NCBI RefSeq assembly: GCF_009184895.1
Contig: NZ_WESE01000009.1
Span: forward strand, 182,678-246,677
Source of the DNA: Nostocoides sp. F2B08
GTDB taxonomy: Bacteria > Actinomycetota > Actinomycetes > Actinomycetales > Dermatophilaceae
Direction: 5' to 3'
DNA length: 64,000 bases
Part shown: one piece after another, positions 18,760 to 27,926 of the stretch
How the letters are laid out: each line of letters begins with the position of its first letter
Position numbering within the stretch: position 1 is the stretch's first letter
Notes under the pieces: model-generated
Told to the model about the DNA's origin: nothing
Databases searched by the model: none
What the model saw: the letters and a program-made list of their open reading frames with translations, nothing else
Program-made: the position numbers and the translations under genes

Positions 18760-20517
18760 ATGAAGCTCCCGCCCGTCCTCGAGGACCTGCTCACCCGCAT
18801 CCCGCTGGGCAACAGACTGCCCGGCGCCCCCGGTGAGCGCGTGCTCCTCGAGCTCGACCTGGGTCGCGGCCTGGCCGAGGCTGCGCCGGCCAACCCGGTC
18901 GAGGCGATCCGGGCGCTGCGAACGCCGCAGCTGCGCACCCTGGTGGAGCATCTGCGCCGAGCCGGCACCGACGACTCCGTCGTGGGTCTGATCGGCGTCG
19001 TCCACGGCGGTGGACTCACTCTCGCCCAGTCCGACGAGCTGCGCGCGGCGGTCCGCTCCTTCCGGGCCAGGGGCAAGCCGACCCTCGCCTTCAGCCCGGC
19101 CTTCGGCGAGCTCGGGGACGGCAGCGTGGGCTACCACCTGGCGACGGCCTTCGAGGAGATCTGGCTCCAGCCGGCCTCCGGTCTGGGGCTGACCGGATTC
19201 ACCGCCGGGGCGACGTTCCTCCGCGGCACCCTCGACAAGCTCGGAGTCCAGCCCGAGTTCGGCCAGCGGCACGAGTACAAGAGTGCAGCCGACACCTTCC
19301 TGCGCACGGGGATGACCGCGCCGCACCGCGAGATGGTCGGCCGCCTCGTCGAGTCGGTGACCGAGCAGCTCGTCTCAGCCGTTGCGGCCGATCGCCGGGT
19401 GACCGCCGACGTGGTGCGCTCCGCACTCGACGACGCGCCGCTCACCGCGGAGGACGCGCTCGAGCGTGGCCTCATCGACCACATCGGCTACCGCGACCAG
19501 GCCTATGCCGCGATGCGCGAGCGGGTCGGGCCGGACGAGCCCACGCTGCGGTTCGTCGAGCGTCACGGCGTCGGCCGCTTCGACGTCCTGCTCCAGCAGC
19601 TGCCCAGGCCGTCGACGAAGCCCCGGATCGCCGTCATCGAGGCGGTCGGCGGCATCCACGTCGGTCACGCACAACCGGGACCGGGAGGACGCCGGGTCGG
19701 TTCGGACACGATCGGCGCCGCGCTGCGAGCGGCGGCGAGGGACAAGGACGTCGCCGGGGTCGTGCTGCGGGTCGACAGCCCCGGCGGCTCGGCCGTGGCG
19801 TCGGACTCGATCCGGCGCGACGTCCTCCAGGTCCGGGCGGCGGGAAAGCCGGTCGTCGCCTCGATGGCCTCGGTCGCCGCATCCGGCGGCTACTACATCG
19901 CGATGCCGTGCGATCGGGTCGTCGCCGCCCCCGGCACGATCACCGGCTCGATCGGCGTCCTCGCGGGCAAGCTCGTCGTCCGGGAGGCGCTGGCCCGGAT
20001 CGGTCTGAACCGCGAGCTCATCGCGGGGTCACGACGGGCGGCGATGCTCTCGGCGCAGACACCCTTCGACGAGGACGAGTGGGCGGTCCTCGACGCCTGG
20101 CTGGACCGGATCTACGAAGACTTCACCGCGAAGGCGGCCGCGGACCGGGAGATGCCGGTCGAGGAGCTGCGGGCGGTGGCCAGGGGCCGAGTCTGGACCG
20201 GCGCGGACGCCCTCGAGCGGGGGCTGGTCGACCGCCTGGGCGGTTTCGGCGACGCGGTCGCGGAAGTCTGCTCTGTCATCGGAGCCGACGTCGACGACGT
20301 CCAGGTCCTCCCGTTCCCGAAGCCGCACCCGCTGAGCGCCCTGCAGCCGCCCGAGAGCTCGGAGTCGGTCGGCCTCGCCGCCGCTTCACCCGCTGAGGGG
20401 CCATTGTCGTGGCAGCTGCTCGTCGAGGGTCTGCAGCGCGTGACCGGGTGGCAGGCCCCCGGCGTGCTCAGCCTGCCGCCGGTGCACCTGCCGGGCTTGT
20501 TGCCGCCCCGGTGGTGA
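18760..20517 (+). CDS. sppA: Signal peptide peptidase SppA (protease IV, long form)
   Basis: The 585-residue protein has the two tandem crotonase-like domains of the 67 kDa SppA type. The N-domain supplies the general-base Lys174 (HEYKSAADTF) and the C-domain the nucleophile Ser375 (ASVAASGGYYIAM). SppA cleaves leftover signal peptides in the membrane. No N-terminal membrane anchor is evident here, which is unusual for the long form. The C-terminal ~60 residues are Pro/Ser/Leu-rich and not part of the fold. Confidence 0.87.
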   Translation: MKLPPVLEDLLTRIPLGNRLPGAPGERVLLELDLGRGLAEAAPANPVEAIRALRTPQLRTLVEHLRRAGTDDSVVGLIGVVHGGGLTLAQSDELRAAVRSFRARGKPTLAFSPAFGELGDGSVGYHLATAFEEIWLQPASGLGLTGFTAGATFLRGTLDKLGVQPEFGQRHEYKSAADTFLRTGMTAPHREMVGRLVESVTEQLVSAVAADRRVTADVVRSALDDAPLTAEDALERGLIDHIGYRDQAYAAMRERVGPDEPTLRFVERHGVGRFDVLLQQLPRPSTKPRIAVIEAVGGIHVGHAQPGPGGRRVGSDTIGAALRAAARDKDVAGVVLRVDSPGGSAVASDSIRRDVLQVRAAGKPVVASMASVAASGGYYIAMPCDRVVAAPGTITGSIGVLAGKLVVREALARIGLNRELIAGSRRAAMLSAQTPFDEDEWAVLDAWLDRIYEDFTAKAAADREMPVEELRAVARGRVWTGADALERGLVDRLGGFGDAVAEVCSVIGADVDDVQVLPFPKPHPLSALQPPESSESVGLAAASPAEGPLSWQLLVEGLQRVTGWQAPGVLSLPPVHLPGLLPPRW

Positions 20518-20599
20518 TCCGGGTCCCCCGGCGCGAGCGCGGGAAACCACCCGGAAGGGGGGTGTCCGGCTGCGGTCCGGGTGGCTGCAGACTGACGGC

Positions 20600-22273
20600 A
20601 TGACCGGCTCCCGCGACACGGCCGCCACCGCCTCCGGAGTCGTCTTGGCGGTTCTGGCGTCCAGCCAGTTCCTCATGACCCTCGACAGCTCGGTCATGAA
20701 CGTGTCGATGTCACAGGTCGCTGAGGATCTCGGAACCCCGATCACCGGGATCCAGACCGCGATCACCTTGTACACGCTCGTCATGGCGAGCCTGATGATC
20801 ACCGGCGGCAAGGTGGGGTCGGTCCTCGGACGCCGTCGAGCCTTCGCGATCGGGCTCGTGGTGTACGGCACGGGGTCGCTGGTCACCGCAGTGGCCCCCA
20901 ACCTCACCGTCCTGTTGATCGGCTGGTCGCTGCTCGAGGGCATCGGGGCGGCGCTCATCATGCCCGCGATCGTCGCGCTCGTCGCCGGCAACTTCGCGCC
21001 GGAGAAGCGCGCGGGCGCATACGGCCTCGTCGCGGCGGCCGGCGCCATGGCCATCGCGGCCGGCCCACTCATCGGCGGGGCGGTCACGACATTCGCGTCC
21101 TAGCGCTACGTCTTCGCCGGCGAGGTGGTCGTCGTCGTCCTGATCCTGCTGCTCATGCGACGGGTCGCCGACGTGCCCCGGTCTCCCGCGCAGCTCGACC
21201 TGGTCGGGTCCGCACTGTCGATCGTCGCCCTGGCCACCATCGTGTTCGGTGTGCTGCGTTCCGCGGAGTGGGGGTGGGTCGCCCCCCGCGCAGGAGGACC
21301 GGAGATCCTCGGCGCCTCTCCCGTGATCTTCCTCATCGCTGGAGGGCTGGCAACGCTCTACCTTTTCGCCCTGTGGGAGAGGCGGCTGGCCGAGACCGGT
21401 CGCGAACCGCTGTTGCCGCCGGACCTGCTGAAGACGGTGCAGCTGCGGGTGGGCATCGTCATGTTCTTCGCCCAGTTCCTCATCCAGGCGGGGGTGTTCT
21501 TCGCCCTTCCGCTGTTCTTGACCGTCGTGCTCGAGCTCAGTGCCCTCGAGACCGGCCTGCGGGTGTTCCCGCTCTCCATCGCGCTGCTCGTGACCGCGGC
21601 GGGCATTCCCAAGGTGCTCCCCGAAGCCAGCCCTCGACGCGTCGTGCGGGTCGGGCTCGTGACCCTCGCCATCGGAACCGGCGTCCTGGTCGCCGGGATG
21701 AACCCGGGCGCCGACGCCGGAGTCGTCGCGATACCGATGCTGCTCATCGGAGCGGGGCTCGGCGCCCTGGCCTCGCAGCTCGGCGCGGTGACGGTCTCGG
21801 CCGTGCCCGACGAACGCAGCCCCGACGTCGGCGGACTGCAGAACACGGCGACATCACTGGGTGCGTCCCTGGGCACGGCCCTGATCGGCTCGATCCTGAT
21901 CGCCTCGCTGTCGGCGTCGGCCCTCGCCGGACTGCAGGACTCGCCGGAGGTCTCGGACCAGATCGCGGAGCAGGCGACGGTCCAGCTGGCATCGAGCGTC
22001 CCGTTCGTCTCGGATCCACAGCTCGAGGCGACGCTCGACGAGCTCGGCATCACGGGAGCCGAGGCCGAGGCCATCGTCGAGGTCAACGACGCTGCGCGGT
22101 TCGACGGCCTACGGGCCGCGTTCGCCGCAGCGGTCCTGGTCACCCTCGCAACACCGTTCTTCACCGGCCCCCTCCCCACCGCCGCGGTGGGGCGGCGGGC
22201 GGGACTGGAGGAGTCCGGGCCTTCGGGAGGGTCCGGCGCCTCGGCCCCGGACAGCGGACCGGCGCCGGCCTGA
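20600..22273 (+). pseudogene. MFS drug-efflux transporter (DHA2/14-TM), interrupted by one in-frame TAG
   Basis: One reading frame runs from ATG 20600 to 22273 (558 codons) except for a TAG at 21101-21103. The protein on both sides is continuous: GPLIGGAVTTFAS, stop, RYVFAGEVVVVVLI. In this family the residue at the stop is normally Trp (SWRYVFAGE), so a single TGG-to-TAG change explains it. There are 14 predicted membrane segments in total, of the EmrB/QacA type that exports hydrophobic compounds. No other lesion is visible, so the change is recent, or a sequencing error. The downstream frame has GTG codons near 21125 that might permit a 380-residue fragment, which would lack the first six helices. 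Confidence 0.85.
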
Positions 22274-22344
22274 CCTCTGGGGACCGTGGTCGGACCACCG
22301 GGTGTGGCGAGACTCACGGTGCGGACGTGGGCGGTCAGCACCCT

Positions 22345-22373
22345 GGCCAGGGGCCGGCAGCAGGCCCCTGGCC
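22345..22373 (+). terminator. Hairpin downstream of the MFS gene
   Basis: GGCCAGGGGCC (22345-22355) and GGCCCCTGGCC (22363-22373) form a perfect 11-base stem with a 7-base loop. It lies 71 bases after the transporter stop and is followed by only three T (CCTTTGAG), typical of GC-rich terminators. Confidence 0.6.
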
Positions 22374-22401
22374 TGCGCCTTTGAGTATCTCGAACCGCAG
22401 G

Positions 22402-22429
22402 GGTATGCGGTGGCCGACTACCGCATACC
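22402..22429. promoter_or_regulatory. Inverted repeat upstream of the biotin carboxylase gene
   Basis: GGTATGCGGT (22402-22411) and ACCGCATACC (22420-22429) are perfect 10-base arms around an 8-base loop, 55 bases before the ATG at 22484. It could be an operator or a second hairpin ending the MFS transcript. The arms contain GTATGC/GCATAC, a word that is common throughout this window. Confidence 0.35.
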
Positions 22430-22483
22430 GACCCGTCGGACGTGCCCCGCCAGGGGGTGAGGGCTACCGATAGCATTCGGGCC

Positions 22484-24259
22484 ATGGCCATCAGCAAAGT
22501 CCTCATCGCCAACCGCGGCGAGATCGCCGTCCGCATCGCCAGAGCCTGCAAGGACCACGGGATCGCCTCCGTGGCCGTCTATGCCGAGCCGGACCGGGAC
22601 GCGCTGCACGTGGCCGTCGCCGACGAGGCCTACGCCCTCGGCGGCACGACCCCTGCGGACTCGTATCTGCTGCAGGACAAGCTGATCGAGGTCGCCCACG
22701 AGGCCGGTGCGGACGCGGTCCACCCCGGCTACGGGTTCCTCGCCGAGAACGGCGGGTTCGCCAAGAAGGTCATCGAGTCGGGCCTGGTCTGGATCGGCCC
22801 CGGTCCGGAGGCGATCGACGCCCTCGGTGACAAGGTCAAGGCCCGCCACATCGCCCTGAAGGCCAACGCCCCACTCGTCCCCGGCACCGCGGACCCGGTC
22901 GACGGACCCGACGAGATCATCGCCTTCGCCGAGGAGCACGGGCTGCCGGTGGCGATCAAGGCGGCGTACGGCGGCGGCGGGCGCGGACTCAAGGTGGCCC
23001 GGACGATCGAGGAGATCCCCGAGCTGTTCGACTCCGCGGTCCGGGAGGCCGTCACCGCGTTCGGGCGCGGCGAGTGCTTCGTCGAGCGCTTCCTCGACCA
23101 GCCGCGGCACGTCGAGACCCAGTGCCTGGCCGACCAGCACGGCAACGTCGTCGTCGTCTCGACCCGTGACTGCTCCCTCCAGCGCCGGAACCAGAAGCTC
23201 GTCGAGGAGGCACCGGCGCCGTTCATCACCGAGGAGCAGCACGCCGAGCTGCTGCGCGCGAGCAAGGCGATCCTCACAGAGGCCGGCTACGTCGGCGCGG
23301 GCACGTGTGAGTTCCTCGTCGGTCCCGCCGGCGACATCTCCTTCCTCGAGGTCAACACGCGTCTGCAGGTCGAGCACCCGGTGACCGAGGAGGTCACCGG
23401 CATCGACCTCGTCCGCGAGATGTTCCGCATCGCCGACGGCGAGTCGCTCGACTATCCCGACCCCGTGCCCCACGCGCACTCGATCGAGTTCCGGATCAAC
23501 GGCGAGGACGCCGGCCGCGGATTCCTGCCCGCGCCTGGGACCGTGTCGAAGATGACCATCCCGCACGGCCCGGGCATCCGCTGGGACGCCGGGATCGTCG
23601 AGGGTGACACCGTCGCGGGGGCGTTCGACTCGATGATCGCGAAGCTGATCGTCACCGGCCGCAACCGGAGCCAGGCGCTGGAGCGGTCCCGCCGCGCGCT
23701 CGAGGAGCTCGTCATCGAGGGGATGCCCACGGTGGTGCCGTTCCACCGAGCGGTCGTCTCCGACCCCGCGTTCGCGCCGAACGACCCGAACGAGAAGTTC
23801 TCCGTGCACACCCGCTGGATCGAGGACGAGTTCGACAACACGATCGCGCCGTACGCCGGCCCGACGGGCGAGGCCGAGGAGGCCGAGCCGCGTCAGACCA
23901 TCGTCGTCGAGGTGGGCGGCAAGCGTCTGGAGGTCAGCGTGCCCGGCGGGCTGTCGTTCGGCGGCGGTGGCGACGGGGCGGGCGGTGGCCGCAAGAAGGC
24001 GCCGAAGCGCAGCGGTGGCGGCAAGTCCGGCTCCGCGGCGTCCGGGGACGCTGTGACCGCCCCGATGCAGGGCACCATCGTCAAGATCGCCGTCGAGGAG
24101 GGCCAGCAGGTGGCCGAGGGCGAGCTCGTGCTCGTGCTCGAGGCGATGAAGATGGAGCAGCCGATCACCGCGCACAAGGCCGGCACCGTCACCGCCCTGT
24201 CCGCATCCCCCGGTGAGACGGTCAACAGCGGCACCGTGCTCTGTGAGCTCAAGGACTGA
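22484..24259 (+). CDS. accA: Acetyl-/propionyl-CoA carboxylase alpha subunit (biotin carboxylase plus biotin carrier)
   Basis: The 591-residue protein starts at ATG 22484 ([20 protein letters not shown]), the fixed start of this family. Residues 1-450 are biotin carboxylase with the ATP-grasp Gly loop [13 protein letters not shown] and the catalytic segment [16 protein letters not shown] Gly/Lys/Ser-rich linker (about 495-520) leads to a biotinyl domain with Lys556 in LEAMKMEQ. It carboxylates its own biotin with bicarbonate and ATP and serves carboxyltransferase subunits; in actinobacteria one such AccA3-type subunit is shared by several. The carboxyltransferase at 9-10.6 kb is a possible partner. 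Confidence 0.93.
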   Translation: MAISKVLIANRGEIAVRIARACKDHGIASVAVYAEPDRDALHVAVADEAYALGGTTPADSYLLQDKLIEVAHEAGADAVHPGYGFLAENGGFAKKVIESGLVWIGPGPEAIDALGDKVKARHIALKANAPLVPGTADPVDGPDEIIAFAEEHGLPVAIKAAYGGGGRGLKVARTIEEIPELFDSAVREAVTAFGRGECFVERFLDQPRHVETQCLADQHGNVVVVSTRDCSLQRRNQKLVEEAPAPFITEEQHAELLRASKAILTEAGYVGAGTCEFLVGPAGDISFLEVNTRLQVEHPVTEEVTGIDLVREMFRIADGESLDYPDPVPHAHSIEFRINGEDAGRGFLPAPGTVSKMTIPHGPGIRWDAGIVEGDTVAGAFDSMIAKLIVTGRNRSQALERSRRALEELVIEGMPTVVPFHRAVVSDPAFAPNDPNEKFSVHTRWIEDEFDNTIAPYAGPTGEAEEAEPRQTIVVEVGGKRLEVSVPGGLSFGGGGDGAGGGRKKAPKRSGGGKSGSAASGDAVTAPMQGTIVKIAVEEGQQVAEGELVLVLEAMKMEQPITAHKAGTVTALSASPGETVNSGTVLCELKD

Positions 24260-24501
24260 CCTTCACCGCTGGTGGCCTGACCTGTGAGTCGCGCGGGTCG
24301 CAGTGCCCCCCTTCCTTTGTTCGCGCGGTTGAGGTCTCGCTCCTGAGCCCGGGGCGATAGTCAGTGGACGCAGAGCGTGCTGGGCACCCCCGGAAGCGCG
24401 CATCACGGTGACTCAGATGTCCGCCCAAGGTCGATGATCCACTGCGCCGCCACACCTCTCGGCTCACCGCTTTGCTCCGTAGGAGCAGATAATGTCGAGT
24501 C

Positions 24502-24732
24502 GTGACCATCGCTCAGGTTGCCGACCAGGACGTCGCAGTTCTTCGGACCGAGTATCACGCTCTACACGAGGAGTACGTTGACACAACTCGTCGCCTCAAA
24601 GAGATCGCCGATCTCCTCCGTCACACATCGTATGAGTCTACGGAACCCGAAGTTCTCGCTCTCTATCTGGAGGTTCTCAAAACACTCGGTTCCCACAACT
24701 ACACACACCTTGACCTTGCGGGCACTAGTTGA
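24502..24732 (+). pseudogene. 5' fragment of a TupA-like ATP-grasp gene, cut by an IS256-family element
   Basis: A GTG at 24502 opens a frame whose last native codons are CTT at 24715-24717; the present stop (TGA, 24730-24732) lies inside the insertion sequence end. The ~72 native residues are helical and Leu/Glu-rich (TRRLKEIADLLRHTSY, LALYLEVLKTLGSHNY). Joined to the sequence after the element at GCGGCACT (26153), the frame continues without shift as LDLA-ALARRHRMPDLP, which reads like the usual start of a TupA domain. AGGAG at 24481-24485 is 16 bases from the GTG, too far for an ideal site. GC content is visibly lower than in the core genes. Confidence 0.6.
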
Positions 24733-24740
24733 GTCCATAG

Positions 24741-24766
24741 GGTTGGTGTACGACGACCTGGGGTGA
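24741..24766 (+). repeat. Left terminal inverted repeat of the IS256-family element
   Basis: Twenty-six bases matching the right repeat at 18 positions; the best-conserved core is TTGGTGTACG. Confidence 0.6.
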
Positions 24767-24844
24767 CGGCCTATGGATGTAGGTGCGGTCACCGCGTGGT
24801 CCTTCGAGTGATCTTCCACAACCGTCTCGAAGAAAGGCACAGCG

Positions 24845-26101
24845 ATGACCGCTGCCCCCATTATCGACCCTGCCCGTTTCCTGCATGACGAGCTGTCCCA
24901 GGCCAGCCCGGATCTGATGCGTGAGCTGCTGGCCACGTTCATCAACGCGCTTCTTTCGGCGCAGGCCGATGCCGTGTGCGGCGCGGAGTACGGCTCCCGC
25001 TCGGCGGAGCGGGTCAACTCCCGCAACGGGTACCGGCATCGGGATCTGGACACCCGTGCCGGCACCATCGATGTGGCGATCCCGAAGCTGCGTTCGGGCA
25101 GCTTCTTCCCGGAGTGGCTGCTGGAGCGGCACCGGCGTGCCGAGGCGGCACTGACCACGGTGGTGGCGACCTGCTACCTGCTCGGGGTCTCCACCCGCCG
25201 GATGGACAAGCTGGTGCGCACGCTGGGGATCACCGGCTTGTCGAAGTCGCAGGTCTCGCAGATGGCCAAGGATCTCGACGCGCAGGTCGAGGCGTTCCGG
25301 ACTCGGCCGTTGAACGAGGGCCCGTACACGTTCGTGGCCGCGGACGCCTTGACGCTCAAGGTCCGCGAGGGCGGTCGGGTGGTCAAGGTCGCGGTCATGA
25401 TCGCCACCGGCGTCAACGCCGACGGCTACCGCGAGATCCTCGGGATCCACACCGCCACAACAGAATCCGAGTCAGGCTGGTTGGGCTTCTTCCGCGACAT
25501 GGTCGCCCGCGGCCTGTCCGGGGTGGCGTTGGTGACCTCCGACGCCCACGCCGGGCTGGTCGAAGCGATCGGGGCCACCCTGCCCAACGCATCCTGGCAG
25601 CGGTGCCGCACCCACTACGCCGCCAACCTGATGACCGTGACCCCGAAGTCGCAGTGGGGCTGGGTCAAGGCGCTCCTGCACAGCGTGTACGACCAACCCG
25701 ACGCCGAGGCCGTGCACGCCCAGTTCGACCGCGTCCTCGAAGGCCTGTACGAGAAGCTGCCAGCGGTCGGTGACCACCTCGAGAGCGCCCGCTGCGACAT
25801 CCTCGCCTTCACCGAGTTCCCCCGCGAGGTGTGGCGTCAGATCTGGTCGAACAACCCTCAGGAGCGCCTCAACCGGGAAGTGCGCCGGCGTACTGACGTC
25901 GTCGGCATCTTCCCCAACCGCGACGCCATCATCCGCCTCGTCGGCGCCGTCCTGGCCGAACAACACGACGAGTGGGCCGAACAGCGCCGCTACCTCGGCC
26001 TCGAAGTCCTGGCCAAAGCCCGAGCCGTCCTCACCGACCGCGAAGCCGGCCCCCAACAGGAGGTGAACTCACCCAAGACCGCCGCCCTGATCGCCTCCTA
26101 A
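24845..26101 (+). CDS. IS256-family transposase
   Basis: The 418-residue Mutator-type transposase appears full length. The DDE residues are Asp167 (VAADALTLKV), Asp233 (LVTSDAHAGL) and Glu340 (NNPQERLNREV), with the family's conserved WQRCRTHYAANL between the second Asp and the Glu. The ATG at 24845 is preceded by AAAGG about 9 bases upstream. Codon use is high-GC and like the core genome rather than the lower-GC flanks, so the element may circulate within related hosts. Confidence 0.93.
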   Translation: MTAAPIIDPARFLHDELSQASPDLMRELLATFINALLSAQADAVCGAEYGSRSAERVNSRNGYRHRDLDTRAGTIDVAIPKLRSGSFFPEWLLERHRRAEAALTTVVATCYLLGVSTRRMDKLVRTLGITGLSKSQVSQMAKDLDAQVEAFRTRPLNEGPYTFVAADALTLKVREGGRVVKVAVMIATGVNADGYREILGIHTATTESESGWLGFFRDMVARGLSGVALVTSDAHAGLVEAIGATLPNASWQRCRTHYAANLMTVTPKSQWGWVKALLHSVYDQPDAEAVHAQFDRVLEGLYEKLPAVGDHLESARCDILAFTEFPREVWRQIWSNNPQERLNREVRRRTDVVGIFPNRDAIIRLVGAVLAEQHDEWAEQRRYLGLEVLAKARAVLTDREAGPQQEVNSPKTAALIAS

Positions 26102-26111
26102 AACCACCCCC

Positions 26112-26137
26112 TCACCGATCACCGACGTACACCACCG
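26112..26137 (-). repeat. Right terminal inverted repeat of the IS256-family element
   Basis: Reverse complement matches the left repeat at 18 of 26 positions; starts 10 bases after the transposase stop. Confidence 0.6.
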
Positions 26138-26152
26138 ATCCGGACTTGACCT

Positions 26153-26998
26153 GCGGCACTGGCGCGCAGACACCGCATGCCAGACCTGCCGAACGTAGAT
26201 TCGTTCTGGCGTCAGATAGTCCTGAGACGCCGCAAGAAGCAGCTTGGTCCCGTGCCCGAGAAGAAGCTCGGTATCGACAAGACTCTGGACACCGAGTTCG
26301 CCCGCACACGAGGCATGAGCACCATAACCACCCACTTCCGGGGTCCCTTCGGCTCTCTTCCACGTCTGAGTGTGCCTTGCGTCATCAAACTGACCACGTC
26401 CTCCGGTACACGGGGGGCTTTCTATGTCTACCCCGACCGGCTCTTCTCGATCTCTCGTTCTGTCAGCGTCTCCACCTGGGCCGACCTCCAAGCGCTCGCC
26501 CAGGAGGAGCTCGAGTCGACAGACCTGGACAGCGTCGAGTGGGAGGTGCAGGCCCTGGTCGAACTCGAAGGACTTCCCGCCCCTGACCTGAAGTTCTATG
26601 CGTTCTACGGCGAGATCGGCACAGTGCTGGAAGCCTCTCGCTTCCCGGAGAGCGTATATGCCTATTTCGATGGTTCGTTGAACCCGATCGATTTCAGGCT
26701 GGACCACAAGCCGCACTTCGAAGACATCGACAGGACGTCAGTGCGGAGAGGGCTTCTCACCGAGGAGAAGATGGCCCGCGTCAGAGAGCTCTCGCTATCG
26801 ATTCCGGTTCCTTTCATGAGGATGGACTTCCTCCATTCTGACGACGACCTCGTCTTCTGCGAGTTCTCCGCAGCACCCGGCATGTCCCACTGCCTGACCC
26901 CGGAGCACGATGAGCGACTCGGCAGGCTCTACGCCGAGGCAGAGGTGCGCCTCGTCAACGATCTCTTGGCAGGCAAGAGCTTCGGCTCTGCTCGATGA
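26153..26998 (+). pseudogene. 3' fragment of a TupA-like ATP-grasp gene
   Basis: This frame opens at 26150, exactly at the insertion sequence end, with a TGA at 26147-26149 just before. It has about 280 residues. The start LARRHRMPDLPNVDSFW resembles the RRFG-LPNLRNPRTFNEK opening of TupA-like ATP-grasp proteins. VIKLTTSSGTRGAFYV is the ATP-grasp lysine strand, and FMRMDFLHSDDDLVFCEFSA with PGMSHCLTPEHDERLG is the metal-binding C-lobe. TupA-like enzymes act in teichuronic acid or other cell-surface polymer synthesis. The ATG at 26177 lacks a ribosome-binding site, so the fragment is probably not expressed as a whole enzyme. Confidence 0.65.
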
Positions 26999-27045
26999 CG
27001 TCTGCTCCGAGCGCCCACGGCCGGGGTCCGGCACCTGCCTCAGGC

Positions 27046-27435
27046 TCAGGCCTTGGGTCGCACGTTCCCGTGCTGCCCCTGGCCGATCTCCCCTAGGTGC
27101 GTGTGACTGAAGCGATCGGTGAACTTGAGGCCGTATCCGAGGAGGCGATCGACAGCGATGTGGAAGGCCCAGGTCAAGCCGACGAACGCCGGCCAGCGAG
27201 CGTCGCTGACCAACGTCAACCCCAGCAGCGCGGCTGGTCCAAGGTAGTTGTGGCCGAGGTTGTAGGTGATCGCGCCGAGTCTGGGTGAGGCTAGGTAGCC
27301 CGCCATGGAGAGATCCCAGAGCAGGAAGACTGCCAAGAGCCACCACCAAGCGAACCCCAGCTGGACGAAGGCCACCACAACGAGTACTGCGACAGCGCCG
27401 CTTTCGACGCGTTGAAACCACACCGGCAAGGGCAT
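27046..27435 (-). CDS. DUF4260 small membrane protein
   Basis: The 129-residue protein has about four membrane helices and conserved polar positions within them: WDLSMAGYLASPRLGAITYN, HNYLGPA, TWAFHIAVDRLLGYGLKF and FSHTHLGEIG. These match the DUF4260 family. The several His and Asp residues suggest metal or proton chemistry, but no function is known. The ATG at 27435 is preferred; a GTG at 27441 is in frame. It faces the ATP-grasp fragment convergently. Confidence 0.8.
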   Translation of the reverse strand: MPLPVWFQRVESGAVAVLVVVAFVQLGFAWWWLLAVFLLWDLSMAGYLASPRLGAITYNLGHNYLGPAALLGLTLVSDARWPAFVGLTWAFHIAVDRLLGYGLKFTDRFSHTHLGEIGQGQHGNVRPKA

Positions 27436-27532
27436 GCGCACAGCATGCCACCCGTCATGGCCACCCGATCGCGGCTACCTGCCGCTGAGTCGAAGGTCCG
27501 TCAGCGCGTGGGCCGAGCGGCCCGGTTGCGGG

Positions 27533-27922
27533 CTATGCGAGTAGCGCCAAGACCGGCGCACCGAGGCCGCCGAGCCATCCTGCAAGGGCCTGGAGTGGCC
27601 CCAACAGCGCCGCGCCAGCGGTGGCGACTGCTCCTGCCGCGGTGAGCAAGCGAGTGAGTCGTTCGAGAGCCTGCGCGACTCGTGCGCGGTCGGGTTCTGG
27701 TTCGCTGTGCAGTTCCGACTCGATCTCGTCGACGTGTTCGTTGGCCACGACAGCGGTGTTCTGGTCGAGTGTGACCCGATCGAGTGCGGCGCGCAGGTCG
27801 CTGACTGCATGCAGCGCGTCCTCGGTGGTGACGAGGGTGCCGTACTGGCCCCCTTCGATCCGTTGGTTGCCGGCGACGTTGTTGACGACGCCGGCATTCT
27901 GGCTGCCGATGTTGAAGGTCAT
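27533..27922 (-). CDS. Small protein with N-terminal N/G/Q motif and hydrophobic C-terminus
   Basis: The 129-residue product has three parts. Residues 3-28 are a low-complexity motif, NIGSQNAGVVNNVAG then NQRIEGGQYG. Residues 34-90 are predicted helical and acidic. Residues 92-129 are hydrophobic, Ala/Gly/Leu-rich, and could insert in a membrane. The ATG at 27922 is only 4 bases after the FHA gene stop and has a poor ribosome-binding site, so translation is probably coupled to that gene. The FHA protein carries a related motif at its residues 137-162. Short N/G/Q motifs of this kind resemble RHIM/PP-type amyloid signalling motifs that link bacterial receptor and effector proteins; that reading is inference. 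Confidence 0.65.
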   Translation of the reverse strand: MTFNIGSQNAGVVNNVAGNQRIEGGQYGTLVTTEDALHAVSDLRAALDRVTLDQNTAVVANEHVDEIESELHSEPEPDRARVAQALERLTRLLTAAGAVATAGAALLGPLQALAGWLGGLGAPVLALLA

Positions 27923-27926
27923 GTGA

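Larger units (their letters stand above)
24727..26152 (+). mobile_element. IS256-family insertion sequence (about 1.43 kb), structurally complete
   Basis: The element carries one intact transposase. The terminal inverted repeats are imperfect: GGTTGGTGTACG at 24741-24752 matches CGTACACCACCG at 26126-26137 in inverse order, with AGTCC further out on both sides (24732-24736 and 26142-26146 inverted). Flanking copies GCGGGCACT (24718-24726) and GCGGCACT (26153-26160) look like an 8-base target duplication with one extra G in the left copy. The outer limits given assume that duplication; they are uncertain by a few bases. Confidence 0.75.

Noticed and set aside
16978..19326. 782-codon minus-strand frame across the S10 peptidase and SppA genes
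   Set aside because: No motifs, opposite two well-conserved plus-strand enzymes.
24260..24501. Possible tRNA or attB site at the left edge of the island
   Set aside because: I looked for cloverleaf-like sequence and integrase genes and found neither; the 242 bases show nothing I can name.
24492..24581. 29-codon frame from ATG 24492 behind AGGAG
   Set aside because: The ribosome-binding site is well placed, but the product is Arg/Ser-rich and out of frame with the coding-like ATP-grasp 5' fragment; kept only as an uncertainty about the true start.
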